The translations under genes and the position numbers were made by a program. Shown in pieces: positions 29,759 through 36,906 of a stretch of DNA of 64,000 nucleotides (positions within the stretch are counted from its first letter, which is position 1; each line of letters starts with the position of its first letter). Under the pieces are notes generated by a model. The model was not told the DNA's origin, searched no databases, and saw nothing but the letters and a program-made list of their open reading frames with translations. This DNA comes from Halalkalibacter nanhaiisediminis (GTDB lineage: Bacteria; Bacillota; Bacilli; Bacillales; Bacillaceae_D): positions 186,001-250,000 of the forward strand of contig NZ_VLKZ01000002.1 in NCBI RefSeq assembly GCF_007830185.1. The letters are read 5' to 3'.

Positions 29759-30550
29759 TTACACATCACACTCAACTTCAACTCCAAAATGATCAGAAAC
29801 AATAGCCTTATTCAATCCATTAAAGATAACATTCGATCTATCGACATTAACTAGAGAATTCGCAAAGATGTAATCAATTCTCAAATTCTGCTTATTCTCA
29901 TCCCAACCAGCAATTTTTCCTTTTACAGTCGTACCTTCATCTTTTTCTTTTGCTAAATAGTAGGTATCATAAAGACCTTTAGCCATCAAATAGTCATAAC
30001 CTTCATCTTTAATTTGAGCGCTATTATTGAAATCACCCATTAGAAAATACGTTTCGTCTCTTTGTACATATGAGTACAACGCATCTACTTGTTTTTTAAA
30101 TGGTTCTTCTTTATCTTCCCACCAACCAAGATGACAAGAATAGAAGGAGAATAGCTTATTGTTGAAGCGGATCGTTGCACCGACAATTCTTCTTGTTTTC
30201 CAGTTATTTGTATCTTCAGATTGAGTAATGAAAAAACTGTGTTCTTTTTCGATCTTGTGCTTTGTTAAAATAGCAAGGCCTTCTTCATAGATTTCAAATC
30301 CGATATGAGAAAAGCCCCATACATAATCATAGTCTTCTACGCCGAGCTCTTTAAGTTCATTTAGTAATATGAGTAAGTAATTGTCTTTCTTAACTTCTCC
30401 TTCAACCTTTTCTCCATTTATAGACTGGCTAACTTCTTGGAGGGCGATCACATCATACGATTTTTCTTTGATGGTTTTCGCTAAAATTTTGATTTTATCT
30501 AGTTGATTCACTTCTTGCCATGAGTGACAATTTAATGTCAATAGTTTCAT
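29759..30550 (-). CDS. Endonuclease/exonuclease/phosphatase-fold hydrolase
   Basis: The 263-residue protein has the EEP-fold metal hydrolase signature: LTLNCHSW at the start, DVIALQEVSQ, the central SCHLGWW, LMGDFNN, RIDYIF and SDHFGVEV with its catalytic His. It starts four bases after the PTS gene stop, with its ribosome site inside that gene's last codons, so it is translated as part of the sugar operon. No signal peptide is present, so it is intracellular. The fold includes nucleases, inositol-phosphate phosphatases and sphingomyelinases; the sugar-operon context hints at a sugar-phosphate or phosphodiester substrate. Confidence 0.85.
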   Translation of the reverse strand: MKLLTLNCHSWQEVNQLDKIKILAKTIKEKSYDVIALQEVSQSINGEKVEGEVKKDNYLLILLNELKELGVEDYDYVWGFSHIGFEIYEEGLAILTKHKIEKEHSFFITQSEDTNNWKTRRIVGATIRFNNKLFSFYSCHLGWWEDKEEPFKKQVDALYSYVQRDETYFLMGDFNNSAQIKDEGYDYLMAKGLYDTYYLAKEKDEGTTVKGKIAGWDENKQNLRIDYIFANSLVNVDRSNVIFNGLNKAIVSDHFGVEVECDV

Positions 30551-30553
30551 ATA

Positions 30554-32206
30554 TTACGCTCCTAAGTGGTCTTGAATATCAGATTTTAATACGTCTGCTT
30601 TCGGACCGTAAATGGCTTGTACCCCTTTATCTTTGAGAATTAAGCCTAATGCGCCGTTTTTCTTCCACTCTTGTTCAAGAGCGACAGCGGAAACATCTTT
30701 TATTGTTACACGTAGACGAGTCATACACGCATCAACTTCTTCAATGTTTTCTTTACCACCGAGTAATCCAATAATCGTCGTTGCTAAACTTCCATCGTTC
30801 TCGTTAGATGCAGCCTTTTTATCACCTTGTGCGCTTGTACCAGTATCTTCTTCAATATAGTTCCCAAATCGACCAGGAGTAGCAAATTTAAACTTTTTGA
30901 TCATAAAATTAGCAACTGTGAAGTTTAAAACGAAAAATACTAAACAAGCAACGATAAAATTAACAATATCTATCCACAAACCTGCTCTAATAATCATCGG
31001 TGTTCTTGTTAAAAACTCAAGGAATCCAAATGAATGAACACGTATATGAACTAAATCAACAACCGCAAAAGCAAGCCCAGTCATAATGGCATAGACAATA
31101 TAAAGAACAGGAGCTACAAACATGAACATAAATTCAATTGGTTCTGTTACCCCTGTTAAAAATACTGCTAGTCCAGCAGAGAAGAACATTGATTTGTACT
31201 TGGTACGCTTATCTTTATCAACATTACGGTACATCGCTAATGCAATACCAATTAATGCTGGACTTGAAAGGATCATTTGACCAACTTTAAAACGTGCAGG
31301 TGTCACTTCATTTAATAATTGATTGTAAGCCGTCATATCACCCGCTGCACGTAAATTATTCAAATCAGCAACCCACGCTAACCATAACGGGTCTTGTCCT
31401 GCAACAATTTGACCAGCACTTGTACCAGTTAAAATTGTATACGTTCCACCAAGTGCAGTATAATTCATTGGAACTGTTAACATATGATGCAAACCAAAAG
31501 GTAGTAATAATCGTTCTACCGCACCAAAAATAAATGGAGCAATGAATGGAGCTGTCTCTCTTGATGTAGCAATCCAACGACCGAAATCATTCAACGAACT
31601 TTGAATAAATGGCCAGACGATTGCTAAAATTACAGCGGTTACAATTGACCATACAATGACAACAAATGGGACAAAACGTTTCCCATTAAAGAAAGATAGG
31701 GATTGTGGTAGTTTACTATAATTGTAGTATTTATTAAATAAAGTAGCCCCAAGGAAACCTGAGATAATCCCAACAAATACCCCCATATTTAAAGCTGGGG
31801 CACCAAGTACTCCTGTAAAATAATCTTGAACAGCTAATTCACTGCCAAACAAGGATGTAACCGTTGCTTCAGGATCACCTAGCATATCATTATTGATACC
31901 AAATATGGCACCAGTGATACGATTAATTAAGATAAATGCAATTAACGCGGCAAAAGCTCCACCAGCACGTTCTTTTGCCCAAGATCCCCCAATTGCTACT
32001 GCGAATAATATATGGAGATTACTAATCAGTGCCCAACCAATTTGTTCGATGACTGAAGCGCTTGTTTGTACCAAAGCAAGATCGGCTTCCATCATTCCTA
32101 TTAACTTACCAAGAGAGATCATAATCCCAGCAGCTGGCATAACAGCGACAACGACAATTAAGGCTTTACCGAATTTTTGCCAAAAATCAAAAGAAGTGAT
32201 TTTCAT
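30554..32206 (-). CDS. PTS IIBC component, alpha-glucoside type
   Basis: The 550-residue permease has a IIC domain of about ten helices (1-440) and a C-terminal IIB domain whose phosphorylated cysteine is in VDACMTRLRV near residue 493. It belongs to the glucose/maltose/glucosamine superfamily. There is no IIA domain, so it must borrow one, probably the glucose IIA. It imports and phosphorylates a sugar, by context a maltose- or isomaltose-type alpha-glucoside. The ATG follows AAAGGGGTAAGAAT. The gene lies between the alpha-glucosidase and EEP genes, with an operator just upstream. Confidence 0.88.
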   Translation of the reverse strand: MKITSFDFWQKFGKALIVVVAVMPAAGIMISLGKLIGMMEADLALVQTSASVIEQIGWALISNLHILFAVAIGGSWAKERAGGAFAALIAFILINRITGAIFGINNDMLGDPEATVTSLFGSELAVQDYFTGVLGAPALNMGVFVGIISGFLGATLFNKYYNYSKLPQSLSFFNGKRFVPFVVIVWSIVTAVILAIVWPFIQSSLNDFGRWIATSRETAPFIAPFIFGAVERLLLPFGLHHMLTVPMNYTALGGTYTILTGTSAGQIVAGQDPLWLAWVADLNNLRAAGDMTAYNQLLNEVTPARFKVGQMILSSPALIGIALAMYRNVDKDKRTKYKSMFFSAGLAVFLTGVTEPIEFMFMFVAPVLYIVYAIMTGLAFAVVDLVHIRVHSFGFLEFLTRTPMIIRAGLWIDIVNFIVACLVFFVLNFTVANFMIKKFKFATPGRFGNYIEEDTGTSAQGDKKAASNENDGSLATTIIGLLGGKENIEEVDACMTRLRVTIKDVSAVALEQEWKKNGALGLILKDKGVQAIYGPKADVLKSDIQDHLGA

Positions 32207-32235
32207 ATTCTTACCCCTTTAACTGTTTTAATGAT

Positions 32236-32258
32236 ATTTTAAGTGAGCAAACGTTTGC
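32236..32258. promoter_or_regulatory. LacI-type operator before the PTS gene
   Basis: The perfect 12-bp palindrome GCAAACGTTTGC (32247-32258) lies in the 68-base gap before the PTS gene. On the minus strand a -10 like TAAAAT (plus 32236-32241) is five bases downstream, so binding would block an internal promoter. It matches the other two operators in this locus. Confidence 0.7.
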
Positions 32259-32274
32259 ATGAAATGATAAAAAA

Positions 32275-33942
32275 TTATGTTAATTTATATACTCTAGCTT
32301 CATAAGGCTCTAACAAGATAACATTATTATCGTCTTCAGCAGCAACTTGATAATTGTTTATACATAAATCCTTTGTCTTATTCTTCAAATCTTTTGGCAT
32401 TTCAAAAAGAGCTTCTTCTTCAAATAGGTTCGTGATGATTAAAAACATCTCATTGCCCAATGTTCTTGTATAAGCATAAATCTTCTCATGATTTTTTAAA
32501 ATGAGATCATAGCTTCCATAAACCAAAGCAGATTGTTCTTTTCTAAGTTTAATCAGTTTTTTATAATAATGATAAATCGAATCGGGATCTTTCATAGCTT
32601 GTTGAACATTAATTTCTATATAATTCGAATTAACTTTCAACCATGGTTTTCCTTGAGTAAAACCGGCATTTTTACCGTTTGTCCACTGCATAGGAGTGCG
32701 TGAATTATCTCGACCATTTTTCCAAATCATCTCCATGATTTCTTCGTGCGACTTTCCATCTTCAATTTCATTGTAATATAAATTTTTTATGGCGACATCA
32801 TTATAATCATCAATCGAATTAAACTTTACATTCGTCATGCCAATTTCTTGACCTTGATAAATAAACGGGGTTCCCTGCATTAAGAAATACATTGTAGCAA
32901 GAGCTTTTGCAGATTTATCACGGTATGTCTCACTATTGCCCCATGTCGAAACGGAACGAGGTTGGTCATGATTTTCAAGAAATATTGCATTCCATCCCAT
33001 ACCATCTAATCCTTTTTGCCATCTCGTTAACGTTTCTTTCAAAGCTGCAAGATCTAATCCTCCATCTGCACTTTTTCCCCAAAGGTCTAAATGTTCAAAT
33101 TGGAAAATCATATCAAAACAGCCTTCTTCAGCACCAACCCATTTATCTGCTTGCTCGACCTTTACGCCGTTAGCTTCACCTACTGTCATTACATCATACA
33201 GATCAAATGTTTCTCGTTTCAGTTCCTCAAGAAATAGATGAATGCCTTCTTGATTCATATGCCCATCAAATGAAGGAACATACTTCTTCTTCTTTGGATT
33301 AGGCAAGTCAGGAAAACCATCTACCTTTTTAATATGGGAAATCGCATCTACTCTAAAACCATCAATTCCCTTATCTAACCACCAGTTAACCATTTCGTAT
33401 AAGTCTTTGCGAACGTTTTCATTTTCCCAATTTAAATCTGGTTGTCTACGAGAAAATACGTGCATAAAATATTCCTTTGTCACCGTGTCATATTCCCAAG
33501 CAGAACCCCCGAAGATGGATTCCCAGTTATTCGGTTCTTGACCATTTCTACCAGAGTGCCAAATATAATAATCCCTATATGGGTTGTCTTTTGATGAACG
33601 AGATTCAATAAACCAAGGATGCTCGTCAGACGTATGATTGATCACTAGATCCAAAATGAGTTTCATATTTCGACTATGTACTTCCTCAAGTAGTTGGTCA
33701 AAATCAGCCATCGTTCCAAAATCAGCCATAATCCCTTTATAATCACTAATATCGTAACCGTTATCATCATTTGGCGAAGTGAAAATTGGACAAATCCAAA
33801 TAACATCTATACCTAGATCTTTTAAATAATCCAGTTTCGTAATGACTCCTTGGATATCACCAATCCCGTCACCATTTGAATCCATAAAGCTACGTGGATA
33901 GATTTGATAAGCTACTGCTTCCTTCCACCATCTTTTTTTCAT
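32275..33942 (-). CDS. malL: Alpha-glucosidase (oligo-1,6-glucosidase type)
   Basis: The 555-residue GH13 enzyme has all the catalytic residues: nucleophile Asp near 199 (GFRVDAISHI), acid/base Glu near 254 (VGEANG), the transition-state Asp near 322 (ENHDQPRS), and the VINHTSDEHPWF region. It hydrolyses terminal alpha-1,6 or alpha-1,4 bonds, and in a PTS operon its substrate would be a phosphorylated or free di- or oligosaccharide. The ATG follows GGAGGAAGATATTT. It is the first operon gene, behind a promoter overlapped by an operator. MalL is the closest named relative; trehalose-6-phosphate hydrolase is a less likely alternative. Confidence 0.88.
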   Translation of the reverse strand: MKKRWWKEAVAYQIYPRSFMDSNGDGIGDIQGVITKLDYLKDLGIDVIWICPIFTSPNDDNGYDISDYKGIMADFGTMADFDQLLEEVHSRNMKLILDLVINHTSDEHPWFIESRSSKDNPYRDYYIWHSGRNGQEPNNWESIFGGSAWEYDTVTKEYFMHVFSRRQPDLNWENENVRKDLYEMVNWWLDKGIDGFRVDAISHIKKVDGFPDLPNPKKKKYVPSFDGHMNQEGIHLFLEELKRETFDLYDVMTVGEANGVKVEQADKWVGAEEGCFDMIFQFEHLDLWGKSADGGLDLAALKETLTRWQKGLDGMGWNAIFLENHDQPRSVSTWGNSETYRDKSAKALATMYFLMQGTPFIYQGQEIGMTNVKFNSIDDYNDVAIKNLYYNEIEDGKSHEEIMEMIWKNGRDNSRTPMQWTNGKNAGFTQGKPWLKVNSNYIEINVQQAMKDPDSIYHYYKKLIKLRKEQSALVYGSYDLILKNHEKIYAYTRTLGNEMFLIITNLFEEEALFEMPKDLKNKTKDLCINNYQVAAEDDNNVILLEPYEARVYKLT

Positions 33943-33968
33943 AAATATCTTCCTCCCTATCTATTACT

Positions 33969-34006
33969 AAAATATCACAGTTTTTAAGTTTGTGCAATCG
34001 GTTGCA
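33969..34006 (-). promoter_or_regulatory. Promoter and operator of the alpha-glucoside operon
   Basis: On the minus strand TTGCAC (plus 33992-33997) and an extended -10 TGATATTTT (hexamer plus 33969-33974) are 17 bases apart. The palindrome TGCAATCGGTTGCA (33993-34006) covers the -35, so the LacI-type regulator would occlude RNA polymerase. The site also resembles a catabolite-response element, with two mismatches. Confidence 0.6.
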
Positions 34007-34072
34007 TAAACTTTTAGTTTTTTAAAAAGTTTATAAATGACACGAGGAATACTTTTTTATCATCGATCAAAA

Positions 34073-34111
34073 AAGCCTTTATTACGTCATATAGGCACGT
34101 AATAAAGGCTT
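34073..34111 (-). terminator. Terminator downstream of the lacI region
   Basis: A perfect 15-bp stem AAGCCTTTATTACGT (34073-34087) / ACGTAATAAAGGCTT (34097-34111) is followed on the minus strand by TTTTTTGATCG. It lies about 310 bases past the regulator stop, which leaves room for a small gene between them. Confidence 0.85.
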
Positions 34112-34175
34112 ACTAGCATTTAACAAATATCTTGCTAACATTGTAATAAACTACTTAAAATTACTAATTTATCAG

Positions 34176-34286
34176 TTAAGCTTTAATCTGAGAAACTTTA
34201 TTCACTTTTAGATGTAATGATTCATTCATAAAATGTTCAACCTCACTAAAGAAACTAGACTTTTCCTCATTGTATTCTCTAGTCAT
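34176..34286 (-). CDS. Possible 36-residue ORF
   Basis: Between the regulator gene and the terminator an ORF starts MTREYNEEKSSFFSEVEH and ends KVSQIKA. A weak AGGATGG site lies six bases before its ATG. It is charged and helical, with no known family. Its first 22 bases fall in copy B of the dispersed repeat, so it may instead be a gene remnant. The remaining bases of the 33943-34423 gap show nothing beyond the promoter and terminator. Confidence 0.25.
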   Translation of the reverse strand: MTREYNEEKSSFFSEVEHFMNESLHLKVNKVSQIKA

Positions 34287-34302
34287 AGACAACCATCCTG
34301 CC
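34265..34302. repeat. Copy B of the dispersed ~39-bp repeat
   Basis: It matches 29004-29042 in the same orientation (TGTATTCTCTAG core and ATCCTGCC end). It overlaps the start of the small ORF at 34176-34286. Confidence 0.7.
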
Positions 34303-34423
34303 TAATCAGTTTACAAAAATGGTGGACATGCAACTATAACCGAAAAAATCGAGTGAAAAAATCACTACGATTTCACACTCGATTTACAATATGAATGAAA
34401 TTCTCAACTTTAAATGGATTAAA

Positions 34424-35458
34424 TCACACACGTTCTTCTTGCTTATTACATGTTTGTCTTTTAATGAATCTGTGTGGGATGATTATCTTTCTTTCACCAG
34501 AAGTCGGATGATGAATCTTATTTATTAAGCAATCAGTTGCTTCAAATCCTAAATCATAAATATGAATATCTACTGTACTCATTGGTGGAGACGATAATTC
34601 AGAAATCATCACATTATTAAAGCTAACAATAGACATGTCATGCGGAACTTGAACACCCATATCCGCAAGCATTCTCAATACACCAAATGTCATAATATCA
34701 TCAGAGACTACAAGAGCCGTCGGGCGGTTCACAAGCGACATGAGCTCAATAATCGCGTTTTGTCCACCCTCTTTTACTTCCTCATGATGCACAATAAATT
34801 CTTCACGTATTGGAATATTAACGTTGGTTAACGCTTGCTCGTACCCTTTCATATGGTCAATTGTCACCACATAATCTAAATGACCACCAATAAAACCGAT
34901 TCGTTCATGTCCTAGTAATAGCAGATACTCTGTAACTGTTTTTGCAGCTTTAAAGTTATCATTATTAACAAAGGTAACTCGGTCTTCATCTATCTTATAT
35001 GGTCTGCCGATTAGAACAAACGGAAAGCCCTCTTCAATTAAAAATGGCATGATTTTATCGTTGATTCGAGAATAAAGCAGTAAAATTCCATCTACACGAC
35101 CTCCGTAGACCATATTCTTCACTTCTTGAAGAATTTCGTCTTCTGTTTGTCCTGTCGATAAATAAAGACCATATCCTTCTTGATAAGCCTTCATACTTAT
35201 CCCACGAATAACCTCTGGAAAAAAAGGATTTTGAAAAGCGATTTTAGCAGAGTTCGGCATAATAATTCCAATTGTTTTCGTGCTCTTATTCGCAAGACTT
35301 CTTGCATTAAAATTAGGATGATAACCTAACTCATTCATCGCTTCCCTAACACGTTCTTTTGTTTTTTCGCTAATACGAGAGCTATTAGCGATCACACGAG
35401 ATACCGTGGACGGTGCTACATTCGCCATCTTAGCAACATCTTTTATCGTGGCCGCCAT
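34424..35458 (-). CDS. LacI-family regulator of the alpha-glucoside operon
   Basis: The 344-residue repressor starts with a classical LacI helix-turn-helix (IKDVAKMANVAPSTVSRVIA) and hinge helix (NARSLANKSTKTIGII), followed by a periplasmic-binding-protein-like sugar-sensing domain. It resembles maltose regulators of Bacillus. Three palindromes of its class lie before its own gene, before the alpha-glucosidase and before the PTS gene, so it probably represses all three units until an alpha-glucoside binds. The ATG follows GGAGGTGGATACCG. It is transcribed separately from the operon, in the same direction. Confidence 0.9.
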   Translation of the reverse strand: MAATIKDVAKMANVAPSTVSRVIANSSRISEKTKERVREAMNELGYHPNFNARSLANKSTKTIGIIMPNSAKIAFQNPFFPEVIRGISMKAYQEGYGLYLSTGQTEDEILQEVKNMVYGGRVDGILLLYSRINDKIMPFLIEEGFPFVLIGRPYKIDEDRVTFVNNDNFKAAKTVTEYLLLLGHERIGFIGGHLDYVVTIDHMKGYEQALTNVNIPIREEFIVHHEEVKEGGQNAIIELMSLVNRPTALVVSDDIMTFGVLRMLADMGVQVPHDMSIVSFNNVMISELSSPPMSTVDIHIYDLGFEATDCLINKIHHPTSGERKIIIPHRFIKRQTCNKQEERV

Positions 35459-35511
35459 CGGTATCCACCTCCTGTATGCTTCGTTATTTTTGAATGGTTA
35501 TATGTTTTTTA

Positions 35512-35530
35512 GACACACGTTTGCATTATA
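35512..35530. promoter_or_regulatory. Operator and -10 of the lacI-type gene
   Basis: GACACACGTTTGCA (35512-35525) keeps one perfect half of the GCAAACG-type operator. On the minus strand it lies directly after a perfect TATAAT (plus 35525-35530), over the expected start, which suggests autoregulation. Confidence 0.5.
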
Positions 35531-35646
35531 TATGAAGCAAGAATTATTCATTAATTATTAATTTACTATTATTTATAAAATTAGTCTAACTTTTATCCCG
35601 AGCTATGTCTCTTTTCTTTTTTAAAAAGATGTAAACAATTCTAATA

Positions 35647-35674
35647 AGCCAGTGTGTCCTGAAACACACTGGCT
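35647..35674 (-). terminator. Hairpin after yajQ
   Basis: A perfect 11-bp stem AGCCAGTGTGT / ACACACTGGCT with a six-base loop lies 29 bases past the yajQ stop. The following minus-strand bases TTATTAGAATTGTTT are only moderately T-rich, so termination may be partial. Confidence 0.55.
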
Positions 35675-35702
35675 ACTTATTAAAGAAAAATGTCTCGTTC
35701 AA

Positions 35703-36194
35703 TTAACGATAATTAATAAATTGCACATCAATCGACAAATCCGCACCGCGAATCGCTGCAATGATCGCTTGTAAATCGTCTCGATTTTTACCAGTGACAC
35801 GAACTTGATCATCTTGGATTTGACTTTTCACTTTTACACCACTATTTTTAATGATCGTATTGATTTTTTTCGCTGATTCTTTATCAATTCCTTGAATTAA
35901 CTTGGCACGTTGACGAACGGTTCCACCTGAGGCACCTTCAATCTTTCCGTAATCAAGGCTTTTGATTGATACATCGCGTTTAATTAGTTTGCTGAGTAAT
36001 ACATCTTTTAATTGCTCTAGCTTGTATTCATCATCAGAGACTAACACGATTTCTTCTTTATCAAGAGTTAAGCTGCTCTTGCTGCCTTTAAAGTCATAAC
36101 GAGTTTGGATTTCCTTTGTTGCCATTGTCACAGCGTTTGTAACTTCTGAAAAATCAACCTTTGAAACAATATCAAATGAACTTTCTTTTGCCAT
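35703..36194 (-). CDS. yajQ: YajQ-family nucleotide-binding protein
   Basis: The 163-residue protein has the standard YajQ layout of two ferredoxin-like halves ([31 protein letters not shown], then the C-terminal [13 protein letters not shown] half ending VQFINYR). Members bind nucleic acids or nucleotides, and some have been reported as c-di-GMP effectors, which suits the many c-di-GMP enzymes in this window. The ATG follows AAGTTGGAGGTATATA. It appears monocistronic. Confidence 0.93.
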   Translation of the reverse strand: MAKESSFDIVSKVDFSEVTNAVTMATKEIQTRYDFKGSKSSLTLDKEEIVLVSDDEYKLEQLKDVLLSKLIKRDVSIKSLDYGKIEGASGGTVRQRAKLIQGIDKESAKKINTIIKNSGVKVKSQIQDDQVRVTGKNRDDLQAIIAAIRGADLSIDVQFINYR

Positions 36195-36286
36195 TATATA
36201 CCTCCAACTTATCGTTTCTTTTATTATAGAAAAAGCCTTTTACTAATTCAAGAGATGACACCAACATTCACTTTAACAGACCAAAA

Positions 36287-36571
36287 TCATAACATTGTCG
36301 TTTTCGCTGAAATGGATTTAAAAAAACTAAAACCTGAAAGCTCAAGAGTGATTTTATCTTTTAAGAGGATATTTCTATGTACATGAACAGAGATATTATC
36401 AATTTTAAACTCATTAAAGTTTTGTGGTTTGTTTGGTTTTTTTGGTGAAGTCATAAATTCCTCATACCCACCACAGCAGGCATTCATTGACACCGCTTCA
36501 ACTGTTAAATGACTTCCCTTTGATTCAATCCACTTTTTAACGTTATCATTTAATTCAATATCCAATGCCAT
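36287..36571 (-). CDS. CC/Se-motif family protein
   Basis: The 94-residue protein carries the vicinal pair MNACCGGYEEF near residues 30-40, matching the small CC/Se-motif family, in which one cysteine is selenocysteine in some organisms. Here both positions are Cys codons, so no selenium machinery is needed. The ATG at 36571 follows AAAGGAGTG by three bases; a GTG inside that site is not the start. Function unknown; the vicinal thiols suggest metal binding or redox work. A 51-residue membrane peptide gene lies just upstream. Confidence 0.72.
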   Translation of the reverse strand: MALDIELNDNVKKWIESKGSHLTVEAVSMNACCGGYEEFMTSPKKPNKPQNFNEFKIDNISVHVHRNILLKDKITLELSGFSFFKSISAKTTML

Positions 36572-36594
36572 TTTCACTCCTTTCTTAACATAGA

Positions 36595-36750
36595 TTAATG
36601 GGTTGAAATATTACTATCTGTGATATTAACTTGATCAGCTGGAGTTTGATCTTGCTCTTTTCTATCGTTTGTGATCAATAGATTAATACCGATAAATAGT
36701 ACAATAGCAAGCCATAGCCACCATTTTTTCCAGATCGGTGTTTTCTTCAT
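36595..36750 (-). CDS. Small membrane peptide (51 residues)
   Basis: This short gene starts MKKTPIWKKWWLWLAIVLFI, one positive N-terminus and one membrane helix, followed by a polar tail ending DSNISTH. AAGGAATG precedes the ATG by about ten bases. It ends 24 bases before the CC/Se gene start on the same strand, so the two may be cotranscribed. No family is recognised. A single-pass peptide facing outward with its C-terminus is the simplest reading. Confidence 0.65.
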   Translation of the reverse strand: MKKTPIWKKWWLWLAIVLFIGINLLITNDRKEQDQTPADQVNITDSNISTH

Positions 36751-36852
36751 CTAGGTATCATTCCTTTTTTGATATGTATCTTCTATGGGTATCATTTTAT
36801 CATAATTTATTGTCATTATTATGTATTATGCTTATTGTAAGCAGCATACGCA

Positions 36853-36899
36853 AATAAAAAAACAGAACCAATGACGCACTAAATGCGTATTGATTCTGT
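36853..36899 (-). terminator. Terminator of cydDC
   Basis: ACAGAACCAAT pairs with ATTGATTCTGT, with an inner CGCA/TGCG stem. On the minus strand it is followed by TTTTTTTATTTG. It starts eight bases past the cydC stop. Confidence 0.9.
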
Positions 36900-36906
36900 C
36901 TATTAA

